Source: Vibrio celticus (lineage in GTDB: Bacteria; Pseudomonadota; Gammaproteobacteria; Enterobacterales; Vibrionaceae). From it: DNA of 64,000 nt. This document shows positions 44,396 through 53,904 of the stretch, in pieces. The stretch's first letter is position 1. Each line of letters begins with the position of its first letter. The stretch is from the NCBI RefSeq assembly GCF_024347335.1, contig NZ_AP025464.1, positions 1,364,001 to 1,428,000 of the forward strand. Reading direction: 5' to 3'. The notes under the pieces were generated by a model, which saw only the letters and a program-made list of their open reading frames with translations, had not been told where the DNA came from and did no database searches. A program made the position numbers and the translations under genes.

Positions 44396-46468
44396 ATGAA
44401 AACTTCTCGCACGTTCAAAAATGCATCACTGTTCCTAGCTATCTCGCTGGCATTCCCGGCGATTGCAGCTAACCATGACCACGCACACTTCAGCGAAATT
44501 GGCGATCAAGGTGGCAAAAGCGCAACCGAGATGACGACTAAGGCAAACCAAGAGTTCGCAAAAACACTTAACTTTGCCGACACTCGCGCTTTCGACAATA
44601 ACAACAAGGGTCTTATTGCTAGCTTCGACCAAGAGACGGGCGACATCATTCGTAATAGCTTTAACTTCATCGATCCAAGTGTGACGAATGCAGACCAAGC
44701 ACCAGATTCAGTAAACCCTTCACTGTGGCGCCAAGCGGTATTGAACCAAGCGGCAGAAGGTTTATATGAGGTTGTTCCGGGTAAAGTTTACCAAGTTCGA
44801 GGTGCTGACTTAGCGTCTATCTCTTTCATTCGTAGTGACAACGGTTGGATCGCTTATGACGTACTCCTGACCAAAGAAGCGGCCGCTAAATCTCTCAAAT
44901 TCTTCAAGAGCAATGTGCCTGATGGCGGTGAACTGCCCGTCGTTGCAATGATTTACTCTCACTCGCACGCTGATCACTTTGGTGGCGCAAGAGCAATCAA
45001 AGACGCGTACCCAGATGTAAAAGTGTACGGTTCGAAAAACATCACTAAAGAAATCGTCGACGAAAACGTATTGGCAGGTAATGCAATGTCTCGTCGTACC
45101 GCTTATCAATATGGCGCAACCCTGAACCGACACGAACACGGTATTGTTGATGCGGCACTGTCGAAAGGCCTATCAACCGGTAGCATTACTTACGTACTGC
45201 CAGACTACGAGCTGAACCATAACGAAGAGATTGAAACTCTGGTTATCGACGGCTTAGAAATGCAATTCATGGATGCTTCAGGTACCGAAGCGGCCTCTGA
45301 AATGGTGACCTACATTCCAAGCATGAAAGCACTTTGGACTGGCGAACTGACCTACCAAGGCATGCATAACCTGTACACGCTGCGTGGCGCTAAAGTACGT
45401 GACGGCTTGAAATGGTCTAAGAAGATCAACGAGATGTTAGTCACTTGGGGTGAAGATACTGAGGTGCTGTTTGCGTCTCACTCATCGCCAATTTGGGGCG
45501 AACAAGAGATCTCTGATTACCTAAAAATGCAGCGTGACGCTTACGGTTTTACTCATAACCAAACGCTTCGCTTAGCCAATAACGGTGTGGTTCTACAAGA
45601 CATCGGGGACGAGATTTACAAGGTCATGCCAAACAGCATTCAACAGTCTTGGCACACCAACGGTTACCACGGTACCTACTCTCACAATGCTCGCGCTGTG
45701 TACAACATGTACCTTGGTTACTTCGACATGAACCCAGCGAACCTAAACCCATTACCAATCAAGCCAGAGTCAGTGAAGTTTGTTGAGTACATGGGCGGCA
45801 GCGACGCTGTGATTGAAAAAGCACAGCAAGACTTCCAAGAAGGTGAATACCGCTTCGTTGCAACAGCACTGAATAAGGTGATTCAAGCTGAGCCAGAGAA
45901 CAAAGTTGCACGTGGCTTATTGGCAGATACTTACGAGCAATTGGGTTATCAATCAGAAGGTGCAGGTTGGAGAAACATCTACCTAACCGGCGCTCAAGAG
46001 CTTCGCATTGGCACACAACCGGGCGCACCAAAGACTGCATCTCCGGATGTGTTGGCTAACATGACCATTGAGAACTTGTTGGATTACTTAGCAGTTAAAG
46101 TGGATTCGCTAAAGGCACAAGAAACACCATTTACGTTGAATATTCAGCTACCAGATGTACAAGAGTTTTACTACGTTGAAATGTCTAACGGTAACCTGAA
46201 CAACATTCAAGTGAACGAGCTGCAAGATGCAGATACAACACTGATCATCAATAAGTCTGACGTGTCTGACATCGTGCTTAAGAAAACAAGCCTTGGAAAA
46301 CTGTTAGAAGACGGACAAGCAGGCGTGAAAGGTGATAAGACATCACTTAACAAACTGCTGTCTTCATTGACAGAAGCTGACACCTCTTTTGAGATTGTTC
46401 CTCGTCCAAACAAAGGCGAAGAAGTTGATGCCGAGCTATACCAAGATTCACACGAGCACGCTCACTAA
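44396..46468 (+). CDS. Secreted alkyl sulfatase (metallo-beta-lactamase fold)
   Basis: Hydrolyses alkyl sulfate esters such as SDS-like compounds, by similarity to SdsA1/YjcS. Signal peptide 1-24 (cut after AIAA). The metal-binding MBL domain contains IYSHSHADHFGGARA (near 190) and ALWTGELTYQGMHNLYTLRG; then a dimerisation region with MQRDAYGFTHNQTLRLANNG and a C-terminal SCP2-like domain (about 560-680). 690 aa is in the family range. Ends with His-rich HEHAH. Controlled perhaps by the divergent LysR protein. Confidence 0.9.
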   Translation: MKTSRTFKNASLFLAISLAFPAIAANHDHAHFSEIGDQGGKSATEMTTKANQEFAKTLNFADTRAFDNNNKGLIASFDQETGDIIRNSFNFIDPSVTNADQAPDSVNPSLWRQAVLNQAAEGLYEVVPGKVYQVRGADLASISFIRSDNGWIAYDVLLTKEAAAKSLKFFKSNVPDGGELPVVAMIYSHSHADHFGGARAIKDAYPDVKVYGSKNITKEIVDENVLAGNAMSRRTAYQYGATLNRHEHGIVDAALSKGLSTGSITYVLPDYELNHNEEIETLVIDGLEMQFMDASGTEAASEMVTYIPSMKALWTGELTYQGMHNLYTLRGAKVRDGLKWSKKINEMLVTWGEDTEVLFASHSSPIWGEQEISDYLKMQRDAYGFTHNQTLRLANNGVVLQDIGDEIYKVMPNSIQQSWHTNGYHGTYSHNARAVYNMYLGYFDMNPANLNPLPIKPESVKFVEYMGGSDAVIEKAQQDFQEGEYRFVATALNKVIQAEPENKVARGLLADTYEQLGYQSEGAGWRNIYLTGAQELRIGTQPGAPKTASPDVLANMTIENLLDYLAVKVDSLKAQETPFTLNIQLPDVQEFYYVEMSNGNLNNIQVNELQDADTTLIINKSDVSDIVLKKTSLGKLLEDGQAGVKGDKTSLNKLLSSLTEADTSFEIVPRPNKGEEVDAELYQDSHEHAH

Positions 46469-46537
46469 GCAGCTCTTAGGTAAAATAATTACAACGTCAA
46501 ACTGGCCTAAATAGGCTGAAACAAGGCTAATACGACC

Positions 46538-46571
46538 AAGCCTCAACCATTAAACTGGTTGAGGCTTTTTT
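46538..46571 (+). terminator. Terminator after the alkyl sulfatase gene
   Basis: AAGCCTCAACCA / TGGTTGAGGCTT stem with a 6-nt loop, then six T residues. Confidence 0.85.
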
Positions 46572-46749
46572 GATTTGAGCTTTACTCGATATCAAGAAAA
46601 TAAAATGAAAAGCCACACCCTTGTTTCACGGTTTCTCAATCGTAATACACATCCGTACTTTCTATATCTCAGCATGTGAAGTAGTAGAAACTTTGTGCAA
46701 TCAAACTTTGTTATAAAAGTTGTCCGGACTCTTTATTCAAGGAAGGAAG

Positions 46750-47559
46750 ATGCGAAAAAAGATCATGATTACAGGTGCGACAGATGGTATCGGTTTAGAG
46801 ACCGCGAAAATGTTAGCCCAACAAGGGCATCACATCCTTATCCATGGACGTAACCCAACAAAACTCAGCAAAGTAGAAGCCGGCCTTTCTCGATTATCCA
46901 AGGATGCGATTATCGAAAATTATGTTGCTGATCTCTCTTCTCTTTCTGAAGTTAAAGCCCTCGCCAACCAAATAAAGTCGAAGCATGAACAGCTCGATGT
47001 ACTCATTAACAATGCTGGTGTCTACAAGGTTTCGGAAGTCACCACCTCAGACAACCTTGATGTACGTTTTGTTGTGAACACCATTGCCCCTTATTTACTG
47101 ACTCAAAAGCTGCTACCACTTTTTGATGCCAACGGTCGCATCGTCAATCTATCTTCAGCCGCTCAGTCATCGGTCGATCTCGAGGCACTTGTCAGCCCAA
47201 ATCCTGACGCTTTAGATGGCCCCATCTACGCACAAAGTAAGTTGGCGTTAACGATGTGGTCAATCCATCTTGCGCACCAATTAAGAGATCAAGGGCCTCT
47301 AATCATTCCCGTTAATCCGGCCTCATTTCTTGGCAGTAAATTGGTCAAAGATGCGTATGGTTTGGAAGGTAATGACTTAGGGATTGGCGCTGATATCTTA
47401 TGCCGAGCGGCACTATCGGAAGAGTTTTCTAACGCTTCTGGGAAGTATTTTGATAATGACTCAGGGCTATTTAAAGACCCTCATGCTGATGCATTAAATA
47501 CGGAGAAAAATCAGAAACTGATGACGACTCTCGACCAGTTACTTACAGAACCGCTCTAG
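46750..47559 (+). CDS. Short-chain dehydrogenase/reductase
   Basis: Oxidoreductase with a Rossmann NAD(P) fold: TGATDGIGLETAKML (cofactor glycine motif), NNAG in VLINNAGVYKV, and the catalytic Ser in VNLSSAAQSS with YAQSK as Tyr-x-x-x-Lys. 269 aa. ATG at 46750 follows an AAGGAAGGAAG ribosome site; the frame opens ten codons earlier without one. Substrate unknown. It resembles retinol-dehydrogenase-like SDRs. Confidence 0.85.
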   Translation: MRKKIMITGATDGIGLETAKMLAQQGHHILIHGRNPTKLSKVEAGLSRLSKDAIIENYVADLSSLSEVKALANQIKSKHEQLDVLINNAGVYKVSEVTTSDNLDVRFVVNTIAPYLLTQKLLPLFDANGRIVNLSSAAQSSVDLEALVSPNPDALDGPIYAQSKLALTMWSIHLAHQLRDQGPLIIPVNPASFLGSKLVKDAYGLEGNDLGIGADILCRAALSEEFSNASGKYFDNDSGLFKDPHADALNTEKNQKLMTTLDQLLTEPL

Positions 47560-47626
47560 CTAATGCCACGCTCACTAGTCAGATACAATGAGAGCTCCGT
47601 ATTTAGGAGCACTCCACAACCCAAAA

Positions 47627-47680
47627 TTGTCTGATGTGGTTACGACAGAACTCCAGCAATTGTTTAGATAGAATTGAAAT
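47627..47680 (+). repeat. IS110-end-like repeat, copy 1
   Basis: The sequence from TTGTCTGATGTGGT to GTTTAGATAGAATTGAA matches the stretch at 49645-49698 with about six differences in some 50 bases. Copy 2 lies just after an IS110 transposase remnant, so both are probably remains of IS110 element ends. Confidence 0.6.
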
Positions 47681-47726
47681 GGTTCATCCACCCGACAAGT
47701 TAACTGGTGTTAGCGAAAGGAAGACA

Positions 47727-48428
47727 TTACGCATACTTGATGAAAGCTTGGCTTAACCGCTGAAAGAGTGAGTCTACGTTGGGGAGGCTCGTCAAATGCG
47801 CGGACAACAGTGTATGAACCTGCGCATCCACCACGGTCGGGTTATCGCAAATTTGATTATAAAAATTCACAGGCGCAACGATGTTCTCTAAGTCGGCATC
47901 TAACAAGATACAAGCTTGCGAAAGTACAATTTGGCCGCCCCCTTGTTTAAGCAATACACGCTGCGCAGTACCCACTATTTTTTGTTTATTGATATTGAGG
48001 TTGTAGTCACCATCACAATAAGAACCGGGGGTTGCGTGTACATCCACATCAATACCCAGTTCTTTAAAAAACAGGGTTAATACATCACATAAATGTCGAT
48101 ACGCTTTTTGGATGTTGTAGGCTTCATCACGAGGCCAATGATAAATGTGCGATAGGTTAATGATCCCCGGTAGTTGAGGAACGGGAGCGCCGCCTGTTTT
48201 TCGCGAGGTGAGTTGCCAGCCTTGTGCCGCAAGTTGCTTTCTAGACTCAAACGTCACTGGCCACTTTTTACCTGCGGGCAAAACGAGTGTTGGCGTTTTT
48301 GCTTGCCAAAGCATTAAGGCTTGCGCAATTTCACCGGCCTGTATTTGCTGCAATAGCTCATCTTCTTTTTCAAATGCGCGATCAACATCAATGTGCGGAT
48401 AACGTACGAGTTTATTCGTTAACTTCAA
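47727..48428 (-). CDS. Lipoate-protein ligase-like protein (BPL/LPL fold)
   Basis: Member of the biotin/lipoate ligase superfamily. Recognisable are SRKTGGAPVPQLPGIINLSH (the RRxGGG-like active-site loop), SYCDGDYNLNINKQKIVGTA with the catalytic Lys, and QRVLLKQGGGQIVLSQACIL. 233 aa is shorter than LplA of E. coli and lacks its C-terminal domain. The true substrate (lipoate, octanoate, other) cannot be told. The gene lies within the segment bracketed by the two IS110-like repeats. Confidence 0.78.
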   Translation of the reverse strand: MKLTNKLVRYPHIDVDRAFEKEDELLQQIQAGEIAQALMLWQAKTPTLVLPAGKKWPVTFESRKQLAAQGWQLTSRKTGGAPVPQLPGIINLSHIYHWPRDEAYNIQKAYRHLCDVLTLFFKELGIDVDVHATPGSYCDGDYNLNINKQKIVGTAQRVLLKQGGGQIVLSQACILLDADLENIVAPVNFYNQICDNPTVVDAQVHTLLSAHLTSLPNVDSLFQRLSQAFIKYA

Positions 48429-48525
48429 TGCACTTTTCCTCTACAGATTGTGGTGACCGACCATTTAACGCTCTGAAATGGTTGATGACATATGGGACTA
48501 TGTGGGATGGAAACAGCGCCAAAAT

Positions 48526-48978
48526 TTAGTTATTGGCGCAACAATCGTTTTTTTTTGCATTTTTATAGACTCGTGACTTTAATATTTCGCTTACTTTTTT
48601 AGTCTCACGCCAAACTTCAACTCTAAATTGATCTGTTACAGGAGCTGGACGCTTAGGTTGAGGATTTCTCGGCTTTTTAGGCTTCGAATCTTCAATTGTA
48701 AGCTCTTCGCCATCCGAATCCACTAGATTCAATTCCATTTGTTTGGGAATTACTGGGACTCGTTCCAATGATTTCTTTAGATCAGACATGAACTCAGGAG
48801 ATTCCTCAACCTCGGCACCGAATATGGCTTCGGTTTCCTGCATTGCTATTTCAACGGTCATTTCACCTCTTTGGACTTTGACAAAGAGGTTTTCTAACCG
48901 TGCTAGAGATTCCCCACGATTTCGTATTTTAGGTTTGGCTAAACTTAGGTCGAAGGGTGAACTAGCTCTTTCTCCCAA
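48526..48978 (-). CDS. Hypothetical protein overlapping the upstream gene
   Basis: Not recognised. The 150-aa frame starts with TTG (48978) and overlaps the gene upstream by 34 bases in another frame. Residues 20-60 (RLENLFVKVQRGEMTVEIAM) are helical, the centre is acidic, and a Lys/Pro linker (PKKPRNPQPKRPAP) leads to a basic tail. The start codon is weak and the overlap long, so this may be the C-terminal half of a protein begun at 49259 and joined by a frameshift. Confidence 0.5.
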   Translation of the reverse strand: MGERASSPFDLSLAKPKIRNRGESLARLENLFVKVQRGEMTVEIAMQETEAIFGAEVEESPEFMSDLKKSLERVPVIPKQMELNLVDSDGEELTIEDSKPKKPRNPQPKRPAPVTDQFRVEVWRETKKVSEILKSRVYKNAKKNDCCANN

Positions 48979-49259
48979 ATACGCACCAACAGCCCTAACT
49001 TGATTATGTATAGACCAGAAACAAATGAACCATATTGACCAATACCAAAATAGAGAACACCGATCGTAGCAAATATTTTTCCCTTGGCTTTAATTGACCC
49101 TTCTTCCACCTCGAGCACAAGTGAGAAATCACTCAATTGTAAATGCTCTCCGATATAAGCCTCCCACTCATCGAAAAGCTGAGTCGAGTAAATTTCAAAT
49201 TCTTCACGAGGTAAACTTGGCACTCCAAGATAGAAGTCAACCGTACCTATATTTGCCAT
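48945..49259 (-). CDS. Hypothetical protein, possibly N-terminal half of a split gene
   Basis: 104 aa from the ATG at 49259 (MANIGTVDFYLG), with AAAGGAGT just before it. Contains VLEVEEGSIKAKGKIFATIG, a pattern (EGS-x-K) seen in uncharacterised bacterial proteins with a following hydrophobic part (YGSFVSGLYIIKLGLLVRIW). Family not recognised with certainty. The frame ends 34 bases inside the next gene; together the two may form one protein or a coupled pair. Confidence 0.5.
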   Translation of the reverse strand: MANIGTVDFYLGVPSLPREEFEIYSTQLFDEWEAYIGEHLQLSDFSLVLEVEEGSIKAKGKIFATIGVLYFGIGQYGSFVSGLYIIKLGLLVRIWEKELVHPST

Positions 49260-49363
49260 TGTTACTCCTTTCACCAGACTCTAAGTGCGCTAACGAATTC
49301 CATGGATTCCCCCTCCCGAGGATCTGCCACACTTATGTGGTACTTAAATGCATCGGAGGCACC

Positions 49364-49564
49364 ATGTCTGATTATTCTTATTTCTGCGGTATCAACCTAG
49401 CTAAAAACCACTTCAGTCTTCATGCCGTAGACCAAAATGGTAAGATAATACTTCATAAGCCGGTAACTCGCTCTAAACTGCTGACTACAATAGCAAATAT
49501 GCCACTCATGCGTATAGATATTGATGCGTGTGGTGGTACACATTATTGGGAAAGGGTAATCTAA
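49364..49564 (+). pseudogene. IS110-family transposase remnant
   Basis: 66 codons of the transposase N-terminus: YFCGINLAKNHFSLHAVDQ, KPVTRSKLLTTIANMP and IDIDACGGTHYWERV, after which the frame ends. GGAGG lies upstream of the ATG. The remaining ~270 residues are deleted, but about 80 bases further on an end-like repeat (49645) survives. Confidence 0.75.
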
Positions 49565-49644
49565 ATTATGCCGTGGCTATCTCCAAAACAGTCCGACACC
49601 TTTTCTCGATAACTCAGGGGCTTGATGGCTTCTGTCTGACAAGG

Positions 49645-49698
49645 TTGTCTGATATGGTGGCGGCAGAACTTCAGCAATTGTTTAGATAGTATTGAATA
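49645..49698 (+). repeat. IS110-end-like repeat, copy 2
   Basis: The stretch from TTGTCTGATATGGTGG to GTTTAGATAGTATTGAATA corresponds to copy 1 at 47627. It ends directly at the ATG of the homocysteine methyltransferase gene, so the IS remnant touches that gene's translation start region. Confidence 0.6.
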
Positions 49699-50597
49699 TG
49701 AAAACACTAACCATACTTGATGGCGGCATGGGCCGAGAACTCAAAGAAATTGGCGCGCCATTTTCTCAACCGCTTTGGAGTGCTCAAGCGCTGATTGAAG
49801 CACCCGATTTTGTCAGCCAAGCGCATCAAAACTTTGTCGATGCAGGTGCTGAAATCCTGATCACCAATAGCTACGCATGTGTGCCTTTTCACTTGGGTGA
49901 AGAGCTGTTCGATCAACGAGGTTTTGAACTAGCCGCACTGTCTGGCGAACTGGCTAACGCAGTGGCTGACAATGCTACCCACACAGTGAAAGTCGCGGGC
50001 GCGATTCCACCGCCATTTGGCAGCTACCGACCAGACTTGTTTAAGGTCGAAGAAGCAGCGCCGATCATCCAAACGCTTTACGATGCACAAGATCCAAACA
50101 TCGACCTTTGGATAGCAGAAACCATCTGTAGCCTGCAAGAATTCGAATCCATTCATGCGGTACTCAAGCAATCAAGCAAACCGTGTTATTACGCCTTTAG
50201 CTTGGAAGACAACAAGGGCGATTTTGCCAACATTCGTTCTGGCGAGAGCGTAACAGACGCCATCAAACTTGCCTGCCAATCAAACGCAACAGGCATTATG
50301 TTTAACTGCTCAGTGCCTGAAGTGATGGATCAAGCCATTATCGATGCTAAGAAAGTGATCGATGAGCTAGGCCGTGATTTAGAAATTGGTGTCTACGCCA
50401 ACAATTTTGCGCCTATCAGCAACGAACATGAAGCGAATGATATGTTTCAGGAGATGCGTGAGCTGGATGGTCAAGGTTACTTAACTTACGCTAAACGTTG
50501 GCACGCATTGGGCGCGAATATCGTCGGTGGCTGTTGTGGCATCGGACCAAAACACATTCAAGCCCTAGCCGATTGGAAACGCTCCATACAGAGCTAA
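49698..50597 (+). CDS. mmuM: Homocysteine S-methyltransferase
   Basis: Transfers a methyl group from S-methylmethionine (or similar) to homocysteine to give methionine. 299 aa: ILDGGMGRELKEIGAP at the start, zinc ligands in IMFNCSVPEVM and the final GGCCGIGPKHIQAL. ATG at 49698; a TTG two codons earlier lies in the IS110-derived repeat. No good ribosome site is visible, perhaps because the upstream region was replaced. Gene symbol by family. Confidence 0.83.
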   Translation: MKTLTILDGGMGRELKEIGAPFSQPLWSAQALIEAPDFVSQAHQNFVDAGAEILITNSYACVPFHLGEELFDQRGFELAALSGELANAVADNATHTVKVAGAIPPPFGSYRPDLFKVEEAAPIIQTLYDAQDPNIDLWIAETICSLQEFESIHAVLKQSSKPCYYAFSLEDNKGDFANIRSGESVTDAIKLACQSNATGIMFNCSVPEVMDQAIIDAKKVIDELGRDLEIGVYANNFAPISNEHEANDMFQEMRELDGQGYLTYAKRWHALGANIVGGCCGIGPKHIQALADWKRSIQS

Positions 50598-50710
50598 TCC
50601 TGAGCTTCAACTAGAATAAAATAAATAGAGAACAGGTTGAGAAATCTGTTCTCTATTTGTATGTGACGTCTCTGAGTACACTGATACAAAACAACGATTT
50701 GGAGCAACAG

Positions 50711-51721
50711 ATGAGCGACACGCAACGCAAAATTAAATGGGGCATCGCAGGGCTAGGTAATATCGCCAATCGATTCGCAACGGCAGTCACAGAACACTGT
50801 CTGCATGGTGAGCTTTATGCGGTTGCCGCGAGAGACCATACACGCGCAGCCACATTCGCCAACAAGTTTGGTTGCGACAAGGCTTATGGTTCTTATGAAG
50901 AGATGGCGAATGACCCAAGTGTTGAAGCAGTTTACATCGCTACGGTTCACCCATACCACCAGCCACTCGCCGAGTTGTTTCTAAAGAGCAATAAGCACGT
51001 ATTGGTCGAGAAGCCAGCTTTCACCAATCTTGGTGATTGGCTTGAGATGAAAGCCCTTGCAAATCAAAATGGCGTGATGCTGTTAGAAGCGATGAAAACC
51101 GTGGTGTTTCCCGCGTATCGTGAGCTCCAGTCATTCTTGGTCGACAACAACATTCAGATAGACTCAATTGAAGCCAGCTTTGGTAACCATCATGACTATG
51201 AGCCCGATTTGTTTATCTTCAATCCGGATTTGTCAGGCGGAGCAACGCTTGATGTTGGGGTCTATGGGCTTTGGTTCTTTTACGATCTGTGCAGAACACT
51301 GGGTGTGACCCCTTCAAAACCTCAGGTAGAGATGTCGTGTCTTTATGAGGGAGCGAATGTTGATACCAATGCATGCTTTACATTCTCTGGTGATATAAGC
51401 GGTAAGATATCGGCATCAACGGTGCAAAACCTTCCCCGATCAGCACACTTGAGTGGGCCTGATACTAAGATCACCATTCACGAAAAATGGTGGAATCCGG
51501 CCTTTATTGAGATTGAACATCAAGGCAAAAAGTCGACCATCAACTACCCAGTGACAGGGAATGGGTTCGAGTTTGAAATCGACCATTTTTCAGAGTTAGT
51601 CCTTCAGGGCAAAACTGAATCGGATATCCTAAGCTCAGAGATAACCTCTCGAGTTCTCGATACGATGGAAAAAGCACTCATTGACTCTGGCTATCCAAAC
51701 TTAACTCAACCTCGTCGCTAG
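50711..51721 (+). CDS. Gfo/Idh/MocA family oxidoreductase
   Basis: NAD(P)-dependent sugar-type dehydrogenase. N-terminal Rossmann motif WGIAGLGNIANRFA, then AVYIATVHPYHQPLAELFL and the conserved HVLVEKPAFTNLGDW with the catalytic Lys of EKP. The C-terminal alpha/beta domain follows. ATG at 50711 is preceded by GGAG; 336 aa. Lies 10 bases before the SgrR-like gene, so they are probably cotranscribed. Substrate unknown. Confidence 0.87.
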   Translation: MSDTQRKIKWGIAGLGNIANRFATAVTEHCLHGELYAVAARDHTRAATFANKFGCDKAYGSYEEMANDPSVEAVYIATVHPYHQPLAELFLKSNKHVLVEKPAFTNLGDWLEMKALANQNGVMLLEAMKTVVFPAYRELQSFLVDNNIQIDSIEASFGNHHDYEPDLFIFNPDLSGGATLDVGVYGLWFFYDLCRTLGVTPSKPQVEMSCLYEGANVDTNACFTFSGDISGKISASTVQNLPRSAHLSGPDTKITIHEKWWNPAFIEIEHQGKKSTINYPVTGNGFEFEIDHFSELVLQGKTESDILSSEITSRVLDTMEKALIDSGYPNLTQPRR

Positions 51722-51731
51722 GAAAAGAAAA

Positions 51732-53252
51732 TTGGGCAACCTTAAGCGCAAGCTTGAACTGTATGAAAAGATATTTCAGGCTTTTGGGCCTGGAGTATCA
51801 CATTGTCAGGTCAACCAACTGGCCACACTGCTGCACGTGAGTGAACGTCACGTTCAGACCTTACTCAAAGCGATGACAGCACAAGGCTGGATTGAGTGGC
51901 AAGCTAGCTCAGGCCGCAGCAAGAAGGCAGAACTCACGTGTCTGGTTGAGCCCATTGAGGCGTGTTACCGATACGCACAAACCCAAGCTGACGCAGGCAA
52001 CATAGAACAGGTGTTTAGCACCTTAAGCTTCAACGGCCGCAATGCTGGCGCTGAGTTACAAGCCTTTCTAAGCAGCACCAATCCGTCGGCGCAGAATATC
52101 GCGTATATCCCGTTTCACCGAGAACTCGAGGCTCTTCACCCTCAACGAGTACTTAGACGCACCGAACGTTTCTTAGTGATGCAAGTTTGCCAACGCCTAA
52201 CCTCCGTTAAGCACGGCAAACTCAGCGGCGATCTGGCTTATCATTGGCAGCCTAATCTAGATGCGACACAGTGGCACTTTCAAATTCGCAATGGTGTTCA
52301 GTTTCATAACGGAAGAACACTCGAACCTCAAGACATAGCGCGCAACCTTAACTCGCTCTGCCAAAGCAAAATATGGCGTCGTTGTTATCAGCATATTGAT
52401 GAGGTATCTATCGCGGCAGGCAATGTGGTTGTCGTAAAGTTGAATCAACCGGATTGGCATTTACCGCGCCTACTTGCCAGAGCTGAAGCTTCCGTATTTG
52501 ATCACTCATCACCGACTGATAGGCTGATTGGATCTGGCGCGTTCTCATTAGACATCTTCTCGAACAAGATGTTGAGATTGAGCCGCAATAGCGCCTATTC
52601 ACACAGCACGCCGATTCTCAATCGAGTCGAGTTGTGGGTCTATCCGGAATGGGCACAGAGCAAAGCCTGCGCTCAAAATCAGGTGTGCGTGAAACTGCCC
52701 GAGAAGACGACCACCGTGCGTGGGGATGGCCATGCTTCCCAACCGGATTTCGGCTCAACCTTCTTTAAGATTCAAAACCCGATGTTGTCGAAAACCGTTC
52801 GTGAGTTCACCGTTGAAGACACCTCTGAATGCCAAACCCTTTTCGAGCAGTTGTCAGTGTCTGGCGACTACAAAACCAGCGTGGAATATGGGCACTACCT
52901 AACTAACTTCCTAACTACCAAAGACGTCGCGTTGTGCAGCATTATTGATGAGAACGACACCTTCACTTCGTGGTTAAGCTTCTTCAGTCGCTTCCCGTTT
53001 GAGGACTTAGCGCTGCCTGCTGAGATGCTAGAGAAAATCGAACAAGGCTTAGCCTCAATAAGAAACCAGCCAAACTTTAAGTTGGCGATGAATACACTGT
53101 TGGAACTCAAGCATTGGTTGAATGACTCTGGGGGTGTGGTTGAGCTCAAGCAAGAGGCGTTCAACTTAGAGGTTTCTGAAAAGATACACGGCGCGCAAGT
53201 GAATGGTTTCGGTTGGTGCGAGCTCGACAAGCTATGGATTAGCCATTTGTAA
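51732..53252 (+). CDS. SgrR-like transcriptional regulator
   Basis: Two-domain regulator: an N-terminal winged HTH (SgrR_N, about 5-115) with CQVNQLATLLHVSERHVQTL, and a C-terminal solute-binding-like domain (SBP_bac_5, about 160-440) with WHFQIRNGVQFHNGRTLEPQ. E. coli SgrR senses glucose-phosphate stress and activates sgrS; whether this one does is not shown, and no SgrS-like RNA is seen nearby. Start is TTG, 10 bases after the oxidoreductase stop. 506 aa, slightly shorter than E. coli SgrR. Confidence 0.82.
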   Translation: MGNLKRKLELYEKIFQAFGPGVSHCQVNQLATLLHVSERHVQTLLKAMTAQGWIEWQASSGRSKKAELTCLVEPIEACYRYAQTQADAGNIEQVFSTLSFNGRNAGAELQAFLSSTNPSAQNIAYIPFHRELEALHPQRVLRRTERFLVMQVCQRLTSVKHGKLSGDLAYHWQPNLDATQWHFQIRNGVQFHNGRTLEPQDIARNLNSLCQSKIWRRCYQHIDEVSIAAGNVVVVKLNQPDWHLPRLLARAEASVFDHSSPTDRLIGSGAFSLDIFSNKMLRLSRNSAYSHSTPILNRVELWVYPEWAQSKACAQNQVCVKLPEKTTTVRGDGHASQPDFGSTFFKIQNPMLSKTVREFTVEDTSECQTLFEQLSVSGDYKTSVEYGHYLTNFLTTKDVALCSIIDENDTFTSWLSFFSRFPFEDLALPAEMLEKIEQGLASIRNQPNFKLAMNTLLELKHWLNDSGGVVELKQEAFNLEVSEKIHGAQVNGFGWCELDKLWISHL

Positions 53253-53404
53253 ATCTAGCCATGTTCAAAATAAGTCATTAGGCACAGAGACTTATCTTTA
53301 ACACTCCCCTGCCAATAGCAAAGAAATGGGATGCTAATGTACTCTCGAAGTGAGACTCAACAAGTATAAGCACAAACTAAATAGACCCAATAAGAAGGTA
53401 AACC

Positions 53405-53803
53405 ATGACTCGACACCTAACAGGCTCATTACTGTTTCTTTGCGCATTCTCTTTTAACAGCATGGCGAGCACCCAATGCGATGCACTTGTAGGATGTGAA
53501 AAAAAGTTCTGTGAGATCGAATATCAGATAAAGAAAGCGGAACCGTACGACAATCAGTACAAAGTAGAGCGATTAACAAAAGCGTTGAAAGCCGCGAAAG
53601 AGAACTGCACCAATGAAGGTTTGAAGGATGATCTCCGTGAGAAAATCGAATCAAATGAACAAGATTTGGCTGAATACCAAGCCGACTTAGAAGAAGCAAA
53701 AAGAGATGAAAGAGCGGATAAAATTCGAAAGTATGAAGGTAAGATCGAAAAAGAACTGCGTAAAATCGATGAATTGAAGCAAGAACTGGCTCAGATCCCT
53801 TAA
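53405..53803 (+). CDS. DUF1090 family periplasmic protein (YqjC-like)
   Basis: Signal peptide 1-21 (cut after NSMA). The mature 110 residues are highly charged and helical, with three Cys in the first part (CDALVGCEKKFCEIEYQI), another in AKENCTNEGLKDDL, and a long coiled coil. This is the DUF1090 pattern; function is unknown. AAGGTAAACC precedes the ATG. Confidence 0.82.
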   Translation: MTRHLTGSLLFLCAFSFNSMASTQCDALVGCEKKFCEIEYQIKKAEPYDNQYKVERLTKALKAAKENCTNEGLKDDLREKIESNEQDLAEYQADLEEAKRDERADKIRKYEGKIEKELRKIDELKQELAQIP

Positions 53804-53816
53804 TCGATAATTGAAA

Positions 53817-53850
53817 CAAAAATGGTCTTACTGCTTCGTAAGACCATTTA
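53817..53850 (-). terminator. Terminator of the HDOD gene
   Basis: AAATGGTCTTA / TAAGACCATTT stem; on the minus strand it is followed by TTTTTGTTT. It may also slow transcription from the DUF1090 gene. Confidence 0.7.
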
Positions 53851-53904
53851 GAAAATACCGCTTTATGACGACTACAGAATCAACCTAGCTAACGCCAGCC
53901 GTTA

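Noticed and set aside
50623..50658. Inverted repeat AAATAGAGAACAG as terminator after mmuM
   Set aside because: The stem is good but no T tract follows on either strand; it may be a weak hairpin only, so it was not listed.
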